Source of the DNA: an uncultured Sutterella sp.
GTDB taxonomy: Bacteria > Pseudomonadota > Gammaproteobacteria > Burkholderiales > Burkholderiaceae_F
Reading direction: 5' to 3'
NCBI GenBank assembly: GCA_900543805.1
Contig: UQTE01000004.1
Coordinates: forward strand, 51,119-115,118
Length of the DNA: 64,000 bases
Part shown: positions 46,355 through 55,817 of the stretch, in pieces
How positions within the stretch are numbered: position 1 is the stretch's first letter
Layout: each line of letters begins with the position of its first letter
Notes under the pieces: model-generated
What the model was told of the DNA's origin: nothing
Databases searched by the model: none
The model's input: the letters and a program-made list of their open reading frames with translations, nothing else
Program-made: the position numbers and the translations under genes

Positions 46355-47143
46355 TTATGGTCCGGTCAGCCGCGGAAAAGCAGCTCGCGCATTGTCGGTG
46401 CTCTGCCGTGCGGCCTCCTCGGGAGGGATGCCCCGAAGCGCCGCGGCGAGCCGGCCGTATTCGGCCAGATCCGCGGGTTCGGTGCGCAGTTCGCCTCGGT
46501 CCCGCCTGGCGGAGGACGGCATGTCGGGGGCGTCCGTTTCGAGCACCCAGGACCAGTCCGGCACCTCGGCGAGATGTCGGCGGATGCGGCGGCTCCCTTC
46601 GTAGGTCGCGGCGCCTCCGAATCCCAATCGGAAGCCGAGCGAGAGGAAGGCCTCGCGCTCGACGTCGGAGCCGTTGAAGGCGTGGATGACGCCCGTCACC
46701 CCGCGGCGGCGCCGCAGATACTTGAGCACCCGGGAGGCGGTCTTTCGCACGTGCACGGACACCGGCAATGCAAGCTTCGCGGCGAAGTCTAGCTGTCGGG
46801 CAAAGAACGCCTCATCCCGTGTTTGCGGGTTCTCTTCGAGTCCGATTTCGCCGATTCCGACAAAAAGAGGATCGTCGAGCGACCGGTTGAGCCTCTCCCA
46901 GAGAAGATTTAGGTCTTCATCTCTTGACTGGTCGACATATAGCGGATGGATGCCCAAGGTGTAGTGAATTTGCAACTTTTGCGCCCGCGACACCACCCGA
47001 TCCCAATCCGCCGCACAGCCCGCCGTGATGATTGCATCCGTGACGCCGAGGCTTTTCGCCTTCTCCCACAGCTCTTCGATGTCCTCGTCGAAGATGTCGA
47101 CCTGCAGGTGGTTGTGCGTGTCGATCCAGCCGACTTCACTCAT
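46355..47143 (-). CDS. TatD-family metal-dependent deoxyribonuclease
   Basis: A 262-residue TIM-barrel hydrolase. Start at 47143 (MSEVGWIDTHNHL) gives the DTHNHL metal motif; further ligands are in LGIHPLY, GEIGLE, SVHVRK, IHAFNG and ETDAPD. TatD enzymes are 3'-5' exonucleases in DNA repair; some YcfH-like members act in lipoprotein-linked operons. It overlaps lolD by eight bases and so belongs to the lolC-lolD transcript. Confidence 0.9.
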   Translation of the reverse strand: MSEVGWIDTHNHLQVDIFDEDIEELWEKAKSLGVTDAIITAGCAADWDRVVSRAQKLQIHYTLGIHPLYVDQSRDEDLNLLWERLNRSLDDPLFVGIGEIGLEENPQTRDEAFFARQLDFAAKLALPVSVHVRKTASRVLKYLRRRRGVTGVIHAFNGSDVEREAFLSLGFRLGFGGAATYEGSRRIRRHLAEVPDWSWVLETDAPDMPSSARRDRGELRTEPADLAEYGRLAAALRGIPPEEAARQSTDNARAAFPRLTGP

Positions 47144-47819
47144 GGATTCGTCCCGAAAGCAACGTGACCGTGCGGTCGCAGCGGGCCGCAAGCGAGCGGT
47201 CGTGCGTCACGATCACGATCGCGGTTCCCTTTTCTCGCGCGAGCGACAAAAAGAGGTCGAACACCGCCGAAGCCGTCTCTTCGTCGAGGTTCCCAGTCGG
47301 TTCGTCGGCCAGAATGCAGTCGGGATCGGTCACGACCGCGCGGGCGATGGCGACGCGCTGCCGCTCGCCGCCCGAGAGTTGCGAAGGAAGGTGATCCTCG
47401 CGGTGCGAAAGGCCGACGGCGGCGAGAAGCTTTCGGGCGCGCTCCCTCGCCTCCTCCTTCGGGAGGCGGCGAATCCAAAGCGGCATCGCCACGTTGTCGA
47501 GCGCCGTGAATTCGGGAAGAAGATGATGAAACTGATACACGAACCCGAGGTGAGCGTTGCGCAGTCTTCCGCGCGCGTTCGAAGAGAGTCCCGTCATCGA
47601 TTCGCCCGCCACGGTCACTTCGCCCGCGTCGACCGTGTCGAGTCCGCCGAGCGCATGCAAAAGGGTGGACTTTCCCGACCCCGAAGTGCCGAGAATCGCC
47701 ACGGTTTCACCGCGGCGAACGGCGAGGTTCACGCCCCGCAGCACGGGAACCACCGTTGCGTCGTCGCGGTAGCTCTTCTCGACGCCCCGCGCCTCCAACA
47801 CCACATCTTTCTCATTCAT
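47136..47819 (-). CDS. lolD: Lipoprotein-releasing system ATPase LolD
   Basis: A 227-residue ABC ATPase: Walker A GTSGSGKST (residues 44-52), Q-loop VYQFHHLLPEF typical of the MacB/LolD class, signature LSGGERQR, Walker B ILADEPTGNLD, H-loop VTHD. It drives extraction of lipoproteins from the inner membrane towards LolA. Overlaps the permease gene by eight bases. Confidence 0.93.
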   Translation of the reverse strand: MNEKDVVLEARGVEKSYRDDATVVPVLRGVNLAVRRGETVAILGTSGSGKSTLLHALGGLDTVDAGEVTVAGESMTGLSSNARGRLRNAHLGFVYQFHHLLPEFTALDNVAMPLWIRRLPKEEARERARKLLAAVGLSHREDHLPSQLSGGERQRVAIARAVVTDPDCILADEPTGNLDEETASAVFDLFLSLAREKGTAIVIVTHDRSLAARCDRTVTLLSGRIHE

Positions 47820-49071
47820 AACGCAGGGCCTCCGCAGGGTGGGTTTGCGCCGCGCGCCAACTCGGATAGACCGTGGCGACGAGGCTCAAGAGGAAGGAAA
47901 AGACCGCAATCGGCACGATGTCGCTCATGCGCGGATCCGACGGCATCGACGAGATGAAATAGATCTCCTTGGGAAGGAATTCGACGCCGAGAAGCGCTTC
48001 GATCGTCTCGACGATGGCGCCCACGTTGTAGGCGACGGCGAGTCCCGCCGCCGTCCCGACGGCGACGCCCAAGAATCCCACGATCGCCCCCTGCACGACG
48101 AAGATCGTCATGATCGAGCCGCTTGAGGCGCCGAGCGTGCGCAAAATCGCGATGTCGGAGCGCTTTTCCTTCACCGTCATCACGAGGGTCGACACGAGCC
48201 CGAAGGCCCCGACCAGAACGATGAGGAAGAGAATGATCCCCATCATGCGCTTTTCCACCTGCACGGCGGCGAACCACGTGCGGTTCTGCCGCGACCAGTC
48301 GACGGCCCAGAATCCCGAAGGAAGGACCGAGAGAAGGCGCTGCGCGATGACGGGCGCCTCGTTCATGTCGGAGGTCTTCACGCGAAGGCCCTGCGGTCCG
48401 CCCGTTCGAAAGAGCGCGGCCGCGTCGTCGACGTGCACGACGGCCATGCTCGAGTCGTATTCGTAGTGCCCGCTCTGAAAGAGCGCCGCGACGGTGAACT
48501 GCTTCATGCGCGGCACGAGCCCCGTCGGCGTCATGTTGCCTTCGGGCACGAGTAGCGCCACCTTGTCGCCCGGGCGCACCCTAAGCGCGTTGGCGAGATC
48601 CCGCCCGAGAATCACGCGGAAGCTTCCGGGTTCGAGCACCGAGAGTTCGGCGCCGCCCCGCAGCTGCGAAGCGAGGTCGCTCACCGCCCCTTCCGCCGAG
48701 GGATCGATTCCCTTCACGACGGCCCCTCTCACCGTGCGCCCGGAACTCAGCAGTCCCTGTCCGGTCACGTAAGGCGCGGCCGAGACGACGCCCGGCACCT
48801 GAAGGACGGCGTCCGCAAGAGGATGCCAGTCGTTGAGGGCGCCCCGCGGCCCCATCACCTCGATGTGCGGCACGACGCTCAGCATGCGATCGCGCACTTC
48901 CTTTTGAAAGCCGTTCATGACGCTCAGAACGATGATGAGCGCCGCGACGCCGAGCGCGATCGAGGTCACCGACATCGCGGAGATGAAGCTCATGAAGCGG
49001 TCTTTGCGGCGGCCCCGCCGCCCCGCTCTCGTGTAGGTGAGGCTGATGAATAGTTCAAAGGGTGTCTTCAC
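47812..49071 (-). CDS. lolC: Lipoprotein-releasing permease LolC/LolE
   Basis: A 419-residue membrane protein with one N-terminal membrane helix (SVTSIALGVAALIIVLSVMNGF), a large periplasmic MacB-like domain (about 60-270) and three C-terminal helices, the LolC/LolE layout. Only one permease gene is present, so the complex is probably a homodimeric LolF2D2 type, as in many betaproteobacteria. It binds mature lipoproteins for transfer to LolA. Confidence 0.92.
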   Translation of the reverse strand: MKTPFELFISLTYTRAGRRGRRKDRFMSFISAMSVTSIALGVAALIIVLSVMNGFQKEVRDRMLSVVPHIEVMGPRGALNDWHPLADAVLQVPGVVSAAPYVTGQGLLSSGRTVRGAVVKGIDPSAEGAVSDLASQLRGGAELSVLEPGSFRVILGRDLANALRVRPGDKVALLVPEGNMTPTGLVPRMKQFTVAALFQSGHYEYDSSMAVVHVDDAAALFRTGGPQGLRVKTSDMNEAPVIAQRLLSVLPSGFWAVDWSRQNRTWFAAVQVEKRMMGIILFLIVLVGAFGLVSTLVMTVKEKRSDIAILRTLGASSGSIMTIFVVQGAIVGFLGVAVGTAAGLAVAYNVGAIVETIEALLGVEFLPKEIYFISSMPSDPRMSDIVPIAVFSFLLSLVATVYPSWRAAQTHPAEALRYE

Positions 49072-49172
49072 AGGAAAGATTCCGAGTAATCGTCAGAGCC
49101 GACATTGTACGATGCACGTCGGCGGCAAGATCGCTAAACTTTCCGCCACACACAGCCATCCAAGAAACACGC

Positions 49173-50171
49173 ATGTCCAATTGTTACGTACTCCTGCCCG
49201 GCGCCCGACTCGAGCGCGGGGCCTTCGAGCGTCTCTCGCCCGAGAGCCGCGCCCTCGTCGAACGGCTCGGCAAGGGCATCGAAACCGTCAAGTTTCAAAC
49301 GCTCGTCGACGACGTTCACGCGCACGCCGCCCACTACGTCTGGCTCTGGCGCGTGCTCGGTCAGAAGAGCAACTTTCCGCCGATCGCCCCGCTTCTGTGG
49401 CGAAGCTTCGACGCGCCCCATCTGAGCGAAGCGATGGCGCTTCTCACGCCCTTCACGGAAAAGGAAGGCCGCATCGAACCCGTCCGCTTCGAGGAACTCG
49501 AATTCCTGCGCGTCTTCGACGTGCTGCGCGGCGTCGCGCTCGCCAAGGGCCTGCGGCTTCAGACCTGGGACGGCCGTCTCTTTCTCACGGGCGCCAAAGA
49601 CTTTTCCTTCGAAGCCACGCCCGCTCCCGTCCTCCCGGGCCTTCCGGCCGCGGAGCGCCGCATCGCGGGCGAAGGCGCCGAGAAGGCCGCGGCCTTCCTT
49701 GCGGCAGCCGAAGAAGCGCTTCGTCCGATCCGCGACGTTCGTCTGCATCTCTCCGACGCGGGACGCGCCAACTTCCGACTTCGTCCCTCGACGATCCGCG
49801 CCCTCTGGACGGACGATCCGATCGTGCGCGGCCTCGCCGTCGCGGCGGGTCTTCGTCCCGACACGATCGGGCCGCTTTCGCGCCCGATGCCGCCTTCGCC
49901 TCCGGGGGACGCCGTCGTCGTCTTCGACGATCTCTTCGCCCCGGCCCGCACGGGCGACTTCAAAGCCTGGGAAGAAGCGCTCCCCAAGGTGCTCGCGCGT
50001 TGGGACGACCTTCTGAAGCTTAAGTCCCGCTTTGACCGCTTCCTCCCGATCGCCTTCGGGCGTACGGCGTCGGCCACGCTTCTGCCGCCCGAATCGGGCC
50101 TTCTTTCGCTCTTCAAGCGCCCGAACGTTCAACCCGAAGCCTGGTGCGTCGACGACGCGGAGGCGGCATGA
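49173..50171 (+). CDS. Uncharacterised recJ-linked protein
   Basis: A 332-residue protein starting at 49173 (MSNCYVLLPGARL). No signal peptide or membrane helix. It has no catalytic motif I can name; a D/E-rich region (DRFLPIAFGRTASATLL near the C-terminus) and several Arg/Phe-rich helices are visible. Genes of this length directly upstream of recJ in betaproteobacteria are often annotated as RpfE-like or cofactor-independent phosphoglycerate mutase-like; the sequence here does not show clear mutase residues. Its stop overlaps the recJ start as ATGA, so it is translationally coupled to the nuclease and may act with it. Confidence 0.75.
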   Translation: MSNCYVLLPGARLERGAFERLSPESRALVERLGKGIETVKFQTLVDDVHAHAAHYVWLWRVLGQKSNFPPIAPLLWRSFDAPHLSEAMALLTPFTEKEGRIEPVRFEELEFLRVFDVLRGVALAKGLRLQTWDGRLFLTGAKDFSFEATPAPVLPGLPAAERRIAGEGAEKAAAFLAAAEEALRPIRDVRLHLSDAGRANFRLRPSTIRALWTDDPIVRGLAVAAGLRPDTIGPLSRPMPPSPPGDAVVVFDDLFAPARTGDFKAWEEALPKVLARWDDLLKLKSRFDRFLPIAFGRTASATLLPPESGLLSLFKRPNVQPEAWCVDDAEAA

Positions 50172-51862
50172 CGACCTTCGTCACCCGTCCCTACGATCCG
50201 ACCGCCGCAAACGTTTTGACGACGGCGGGGTATCTCCCGCCCGTGGCGCGCGCCCTCTCGGCGCGCGGCATCCGCTCGCCCGAAGACCTCAACGAAGCCT
50301 GGAGCGGGATGCTCCCGCCGAATCTTCTCACGGGGATCGACCTCGCCGCGGAACGTCTGCTCGCCGCACGAAACCGCGGCGAGCGCGTCACGATCGTCGC
50401 CGACTACGACTGCGACGGCGCCACGGCCTGCGCCGTCGGGATCCGGGGCCTGAGCGCGCTCGGCCTTTCGGTCGACTACTTCGTGCCCGACCGCGTTCGT
50501 CACGGCTTCGGCCTCACGGCGGCGATCGTCGATCTGCTCGCCGCGCGCCCGAATCCCCCGCAGGTCATCCTCACGGTGGACAACGGCATTTCGTCGGCCG
50601 ACGCCGTGCGGCACGCCGCGACGCTCGGGATCGACGTCGTCATCACCGACCATCACCTCCCCGCGGACGACACGCCGCCCGCCGTCGCGATCGTGAATCC
50701 CAATCAGCGCGGCTGCGGATTTCCTTCAAAGTCGCTCGCAGGCGTCGGCGTCATCTTTTACGTGCTTCTTGCGCTTCGCGCGAGACTGCGCGACGAAGGC
50801 GCCTTTACCGCGCAGACGCAGCCGCGCCTCAACGAACTCGTCGACCTCGTCGCCCTCGGCACGGTGGCCGACGTCGTGAAACTCGACAAAAACAACCGCA
50901 TTCTCGTCTCGCAGGGCCTCAAGCGCATCCGCGAGGGCCGCACGCATCCGGGCATCGCCGCGCTCTTCAATGTGGCGCGCTGCAGCATGGGGAACGCCTC
51001 GGCGCGCGACTTCGGCTTTCGCATCGGACCGCGCATCAACGCGGCCGGCCGTCTCGCGACGATGGAGTACGGGATCGAGTGTCTTCTCACGGACGACCCC
51101 GACCGGGCTCGTCACTACGCCGAAGCGCTCAATCAGATCAATCAGGAACGACGCGAACTCGAAGAGGAAATGCAGCACGCCGCGGACCTTGCGGTGGCGG
51201 CCGCCGACATCGAGCACGTGCACGCGCTCTCGCTTCTCGACGACAGTTTCAACGAGGGCGTCGTCGGTCTCGTCGCCTCGCGCATCAAGGAAAAGGTGCA
51301 CCGCCCGACGGTCGCCTTCGCCCGCACGGCCGAGGGCGAACTCAAGGGTTCGGGGCGCTCGATTCCGGGCATTCATCTGCGCGACATGCTCGACCTGGTC
51401 TCCAAGACCGAGCCCGGCCTCATTCTTCGCTTCGGCGGACACGCCATGGCGGCGGGTCTCACGATCCAAGAAAAGGATTACGACCGCTTCGCCCGCGCGT
51501 TCGAGGCCGTGGTCGCCGAGCACGCCGATCCGGCCGTCTTCGAGCGAAACGTGTTGATCGACGGCGGACTCGCCCCCGACGAAATTTCCGAGCGCCTCTG
51601 CCAGACGCTCGAGCACGGCATCTGGGGACAGGGCTTTGAAGCGCCGCTCTTTGCCAACGACTTCCGCGTCGTGCGGCAGACCGTTCTGAAAGACGCGCAC
51701 CTCAAGCTTTCTCTCGAACTCGGCGGCCAGCGCTTCGAAGGGATCTTCTTCCGGCGCAATGCACCGCTTCTCACCGCGTCGCGCCTTGCCTACCGTCCCA
51801 CGATCAATGAGTTCAACGGGCGTCGACTCATTCAGTTGCTCGTCGAGGCGGTTGAATCCTGA
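50168..51862 (+). CDS. recJ: Single-strand-specific exonuclease RecJ
   Basis: A 564-residue 5'-3' exonuclease for recombination and mismatch repair. Start at 50168, overlapping the previous stop. The DHH-family motifs are complete: ADYDCDGATA (motif I), LTVDNGISS, ITDHHLPADD (the DHH), GRINAAGR-like (IGPRINAAGR) and the DHHA1 region with FGGHAMAAGLTI. Length normal. Confidence 0.95.
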   Translation: MTTFVTRPYDPTAANVLTTAGYLPPVARALSARGIRSPEDLNEAWSGMLPPNLLTGIDLAAERLLAARNRGERVTIVADYDCDGATACAVGIRGLSALGLSVDYFVPDRVRHGFGLTAAIVDLLAARPNPPQVILTVDNGISSADAVRHAATLGIDVVITDHHLPADDTPPAVAIVNPNQRGCGFPSKSLAGVGVIFYVLLALRARLRDEGAFTAQTQPRLNELVDLVALGTVADVVKLDKNNRILVSQGLKRIREGRTHPGIAALFNVARCSMGNASARDFGFRIGPRINAAGRLATMEYGIECLLTDDPDRARHYAEALNQINQERRELEEEMQHAADLAVAAADIEHVHALSLLDDSFNEGVVGLVASRIKEKVHRPTVAFARTAEGELKGSGRSIPGIHLRDMLDLVSKTEPGLILRFGGHAMAAGLTIQEKDYDRFARAFEAVVAEHADPAVFERNVLIDGGLAPDEISERLCQTLEHGIWGQGFEAPLFANDFRVVRQTVLKDAHLKLSLELGGQRFEGIFFRRNAPLLTASRLAYRPTINEFNGRRLIQLLVEAVES

Positions 51863-51912
51863 TCACTCGTCAACAATCCGAGTCTTTTCAGACCTTAAAA
51901 CCCCCTTCCATC

Positions 51913-51918
51913 TATAAT
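51913..51918 (+). promoter_or_regulatory. -10 box of a probable prfB promoter
   Basis: A perfect TATAAT; the -35 region (around 51890) is poor. It points into the hairpin at 51931-51967, so the leader begins with a terminator-like stem. Confidence 0.45.
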
Positions 51919-51930
51919 GAGGGGTTCCCG

Positions 51931-51967
51931 CGCCGCCCGTTCGCCGGGCGGCCTTTCTTTTTTTCAT
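51931..51967 (+). terminator. Terminator of recJ / attenuator-like stem before prfB
   Basis: GCCGCCCG / CGGGCGGC stem with a five-base loop, followed by CTTTCTTTTTTTC. Confidence 0.85.
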
Positions 51968-52024
51968 CATTTTTTCCCGAAGGAAGCCGAACGTTTCTTG
52001 TCGGCCCCTTCCAGAGAGTTTTCC

Positions 52025-53138
52025 ATGGAAGTCGAACGCATCAATCAGATTCAGAACATGACGGAAGATCTGCGCCACCGCCTGATCGAACTTCGGAGGT
52101 ATCTTTGACGTCGATCGCAAAGCGCGCCGACTCGAAGAAGTAAACCGGGAAGTGGAAAATCCGGATCTTTGGAACGATCCGAAACACGCCCAGGAAATCA
52201 GCAAGGAAAAGAAGCTCTTGGACGACATCGTCGGCAGCTTCAACCGGCTCACGGCCGGTGTGAACGACGCGGCCGACCTCTTTGAACTTTCCATGGCCGA
52301 AGAGGACTGGGAAACGCTCGAAGCCGTCGGTCAGGACGTCGAAGCGATCGAGCGCGAAGTCGCTCAGCTCGAATTCAAGCGCATGTTCAACCAGCCGATG
52401 GACTCGTCGAACTGCTACCTCGAAATTCAGGCGGGCGCGGGCGGCACTGAAGCCCAGGACTGGGCGAGCATGCTCGAGCGCATGTACATGCGCTACGCCG
52501 AACGCAAGGGCTTCAAGGTCACGCTCGAAGAAGAATCCGCCGGCGACGTCGCCGGGATCAAATCCGCCACGCTCTTTATCGAAGGCGAATGGGCCTACGG
52601 GACGCTCCGCACCGAAACGGGCATTCACCGTCTCGTGCGCAAGAGCCCGTTTGATGCGAACGCCCGCCGTCACACGTCGTTCACGTCCGTCTACGTCTAT
52701 CCCGAAGTCGACGATTCGATCGAAATCGAGATCAATCCCGCCGACCTCAAGATCGACGTCTTCCGCGCTTCGGGCGCGGGAGGCCAGCACATTCAGAAGA
52801 CGGAATCGGCCGTTCGAATTCACCACGTTCCTTCGGGCATCATCACGATCTGCCAGGACGACCGCTCGCAGCACCGCAACCGTGAAAAGGCGATGCAGCA
52901 GTTGAAGGCCAAGCTCTACGAGCTCGAAATGCGCAAGCGCATGGAAGAACAGACGAAGCTCGAAGAGTCGAAGTCTGACATCGGCTGGGGTCACCAGATC
53001 CGCAGCTATGTGCTCGACCAGTCGCGCGTCAAGGATTTGCGCACCAACGTGGAAACCGGCAACACCGGAGCCGTTCTCGACGGAGACCTCGATCAGTTCA
53101 TCGAAGCCTCTCTGAAGCTCGGCGTCGGCGCCGCCTGA
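52025..53138 (+). CDS. prfB: Peptide chain release factor 2 (programmed +1 frameshift)
   Basis: Release factor recognising UGA and UAA. Translation starts at ATG 52025 ([12 protein letters not shown]); after 27 codons the ribosome meets CTT TGA C (52103-52109), skips one base and continues in the +1 frame to 53138, giving 370 residues (join 52025-52105 and 52107-53138). The GGQ motif is [16 protein letters not shown], and the SPF-type anticodon-like loop is in [16 protein letters not shown]. The frameshift lets RF2 limit its own synthesis: low RF2 slows termination at UGA and favours the shift. Confidence 0.97.
52094..52109 (+). other. prfB +1 frameshift signal
   Basis: Internal Shine-Dalgarno-like CGGAGGT, TAT-type spacer and slippery CTT followed by TGA C, the conserved arrangement of RF2 frameshifting. 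Confidence 0.96.
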
Positions 53139-53164
53139 TCAATTTAGACAAGGATTTGGAAACC

Positions 53165-54691
53165 ATGTCCGAAGAACAAGTTCAGAACGCCGCTCTTGCG
53201 GCGGAAGACGAAAACCACATCATCGCGGAACGCCGCGCCAAGCTTCTTCGCCTGCGCGAAAAGGGCGTCGCCTATCCGAACGACTTTCATCGCGAAGACC
53301 TCTTCGGCGATCTGCGCGCCAAGTACGGCGAAATGACCGCCGAGGAACTCGAAGCTGCCGCTCCCGAAGTCGCCTGCTCGGGCCGCATGATGTTGAAGCG
53401 CGTCATGGGCAAGGCGAGCTTCGCCACCGTGCGCGACTTCACGGGCGAAATGCAGTACTTCATCACGCCCGCCGACGTCGGCGAAGAAACCTACGCCGAC
53501 TTCAAGACCTGGGACCTCGGCGACATCGTCGCCATCAAGGGGACGCTCTTTCGCACGAAGCGCGGCGAACTCTCGATCCGCGCGCGCGAACTGCGTCTGA
53601 TGACGAAGAACATCCGTCCGCTTCCCGACAAGCACAAGGGTCTCTGCGACACGGAAATGTGCTATCGCCAGCGCTACGTCGACCTCATCATGAACGAAGA
53701 GTCGCGCCAGCGCTTCCTCACGCGCTCGAAGGCGATCGCCTCGATCCGCAACTACATGCTCGCGCACCGCTTTCTCGAAGTCGAAACGCCGATGCTCCAC
53801 CCGATCCCGGGCGGCGCCAACGCCAAGCCCTTCGTGACGCATCACAACGCGCTCGACATGGACATGTACCTGCGCATCGCGCCGGAACTCTATCTGAAGC
53901 GCCTCGTCGTCGGCGGCTTCGAACGGGTCTTTGAGATCAACCGCAACTTCCGCAACGAAGGCGTGTCGGTTCGTCACAACCCCGAATTCACGATGATGGA
54001 GTTCTACTGCACGTACTGGACCTATCTCGATCAGATGGAATTCACGGAAAACCTCCTGCGCACCGTCGCCATCGAGGCCACCGGTTCCGCCGTGATCGAA
54101 TACCAGGGCATGACGATCGACCTCTCGAAGCCCTTTGCCCGTCTGACGCCCTTTGAAGCGATCAAGACCTACGCGCCGCACTACACGGACGAAGAGCTGC
54201 AGGACGAAAAGTTCCTCCGCGCCGAACTCGCCCGCCTCGGCGAACCGCAGCCGGAATTCGCCGGCCTCGGCGCCCTGCAGATGGCGCTCTTTGAAGAAAC
54301 GGCCGAATCGAAGCTCATCCAGCCGACCTTCATCATCAACTTCCCGATCGAAGTGTCGCCCCTTGCGCGCGCCTCCGACACGGATCCGACGATGACGGAA
54401 CGCTTCGAGCTCTACATTGCCGGCCGCGAAACGGCCAACGGCTTCTCGGAACTCAACGATCCGGAAGACCAGGCCGCCCGCTTCAAGGCCCAGGCCGACG
54501 CCAAGAGCCACGGCGACGACGAAGCCATGTACTACGACGCCGACTACATCCGCGCGCTCGAGTATGGTCTCCCGCCGACGGGCGGCTGCGGCATCGGCAT
54601 CGACCGCTTCGTGATGCTCCTCACGAACGCCTCGACGATCCGCGACGTGCTACTCTTCCCGCACATGCGTCCCGAAACGAACCTCGCCTGA
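53165..54691 (+). CDS. lysS: Lysyl-tRNA synthetase (class II)
   Basis: A 508-residue synthetase. Start at 53165 ([12 protein letters not shown]); the upstream in-frame TTG at 53156 sits inside the AAGGATT ribosome-binding area. An N-terminal OB-fold tRNA-binding domain (about 60-150) is followed by the class II core with [32 protein letters not shown] and the C-terminal [15 protein letters not shown] motif 3. 26 bases after prfB. Confidence 0.97.
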   Translation: MSEEQVQNAALAAEDENHIIAERRAKLLRLREKGVAYPNDFHREDLFGDLRAKYGEMTAEELEAAAPEVACSGRMMLKRVMGKASFATVRDFTGEMQYFITPADVGEETYADFKTWDLGDIVAIKGTLFRTKRGELSIRARELRLMTKNIRPLPDKHKGLCDTEMCYRQRYVDLIMNEESRQRFLTRSKAIASIRNYMLAHRFLEVETPMLHPIPGGANAKPFVTHHNALDMDMYLRIAPELYLKRLVVGGFERVFEINRNFRNEGVSVRHNPEFTMMEFYCTYWTYLDQMEFTENLLRTVAIEATGSAVIEYQGMTIDLSKPFARLTPFEAIKTYAPHYTDEELQDEKFLRAELARLGEPQPEFAGLGALQMALFEETAESKLIQPTFIINFPIEVSPLARASDTDPTMTERFELYIAGRETANGFSELNDPEDQAARFKAQADAKSHGDDEAMYYDADYIRALEYGLPPTGGCGIGIDRFVMLLTNASTIRDVLLFPHMRPETNLA

Positions 54692-55422
54692 TGACGAACT
54701 TCGTTTCTTCTGAAACGGCGCTTCCGCCCGACGGGCGGGGCGCCGTTTTGCTCTGGCAAGACCGCGTCGCGGGCCGTCCCGCCGACTGGGCGGCCGAGCG
54801 CCTTCTCGAGACTGGCTTTCTCTCCAACGGCCGCTTTGTTCTCCCGGACTCTCGAACCGAACGAGATGCCTGGTTTGCGGGACTCTTCGCGCTCTTTCCG
54901 GAACTTTCGCCGCTCGGCGAAAAGCTTCCCCTCCGCTCGGGAGACGAGACGATCGCGCTCGTCGACCGGCGGCTCTTTCGCCCGCTCGGCCTTCCGACCG
55001 TCTGCGTGCGGCTCTGGATTCTCGAGGGCGAGCGCTTCTGGCTCGGCAAGCGAAGCGCAACGAAGCGCATCGGTCCGGGGCTCTGGGATTCGCCCGTTGG
55101 CGGCCTTCTCTCGGGCGAGGAATCCCCGCGCGAGGCCCTTTTTCGCGAAGCGTACGAAGAGGCGGGACTGGATCTTCAGGCTCTTCCCCTGACCGAGGGC
55201 CCGCGGTTCGAAGAAGACCGTCTCGTCCCCGAAGGACGACTGGTTGAAACCACGGTCAACCGTGTGCTCCGCATGAGCACCCCGCCCGTTCTCACGGCGC
55301 GGGACGGCGAGGTCGAGCGTTTCGAATCCTTCAGCGTCGAAGAGGTGCGCTCGCTCATCCGTTCGGGACGAATGCTCCCCGACGCGGCCCGATCCTGGTC
55401 GGCGCTCGCCGAACACCGCTAG
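54691..55422 (+). CDS. Nudix hydrolase
   Basis: A 243-residue protein with a complete Nudix box: G138, E144, R152-E153, E156-E157 and G159-L160 in GX5EX7REUXEEXGU. A 100-residue N-terminal extension (DUF4743-like) precedes it, as in proteins related to plant and bacterial thiamine-diphosphate or NDP-sugar hydrolases; the substrate is not deducible. Its ATG overlaps the lysS stop as TGATG, so it is translated with lysS. Confidence 0.88.
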   Translation: MTNFVSSETALPPDGRGAVLLWQDRVAGRPADWAAERLLETGFLSNGRFVLPDSRTERDAWFAGLFALFPELSPLGEKLPLRSGDETIALVDRRLFRPLGLPTVCVRLWILEGERFWLGKRSATKRIGPGLWDSPVGGLLSGEESPREALFREAYEEAGLDLQALPLTEGPRFEEDRLVPEGRLVETTVNRVLRMSTPPVLTARDGEVERFESFSVEEVRSLIRSGRMLPDAARSWSALAEHR

Positions 55423-55424
55423 TA

Positions 55425-55465
55425 AAAAAGGTCTCCGAACCGCCGTTCGGAGACCTTTTCTCTTT
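55425..55465. terminator. Bidirectional terminator between Nudix gene and fdx
   Basis: A 15-bp perfect stem AAAAGGTCTCCGAAC / GTTCGGAGACCTTTT between convergent operons, T-runs on both sides. Confidence 0.95.
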
Positions 55466-55478
55466 CGTTCCGCTCGCC

Positions 55479-55814
55479 TCAGTGCTCTTTGGCGTGATTG
55501 CGCGAGTACTTCGGAATTTCGATCGTGATGTCTTCCTCGCCCACCGTCGTCTGGCAGGAGAGACGCGAGTAGAGCCCCGCGCCCCAGGCGGCGTCGAGGT
55601 GGTCGAGCTCGTTGTCGGAGGGCTCGTTCAGCGAGTCGAGGCCTTCGCGCACGTAGACGTGGCAGGTCGAGCAGGCGCAGGAGAATTCGCAGGCGTGTTC
55701 GATCGCGACCCCGTGCGCAAGAAGCGCACGGGCGAGATTGTCGCCCGGGACGGCTTCGAATTCGACGCCCTGCGGGCAGATTTCTTCATGCGGCAAAACT
55801 TTAACGAGAGGCAT
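55479..55814 (-). CDS. fdx: ISC-type 2Fe-2S ferredoxin
   Basis: A 111-residue adrenodoxin-like ferredoxin. The cluster cysteines are in EHACEFSCACSTC and RLSCQ. It supplies electrons during cluster assembly on IscU. Last gene of the isc operon, four bases after hscA. Confidence 0.95.
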   Translation of the reverse strand: MPLVKVLPHEEICPQGVEFEAVPGDNLARALLAHGVAIEHACEFSCACSTCHVYVREGLDSLNEPSDNELDHLDAAWGAGLYSRLSCQTTVGEEDITIEIPKYSRNHAKEH

Positions 55815-55817
55815 GGT

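Noticed and set aside
51917..52108. A separate small ORF before prfB
   Set aside because: From ATG 52025 it is the zero-frame beginning of prfB ending at the frameshift stop.
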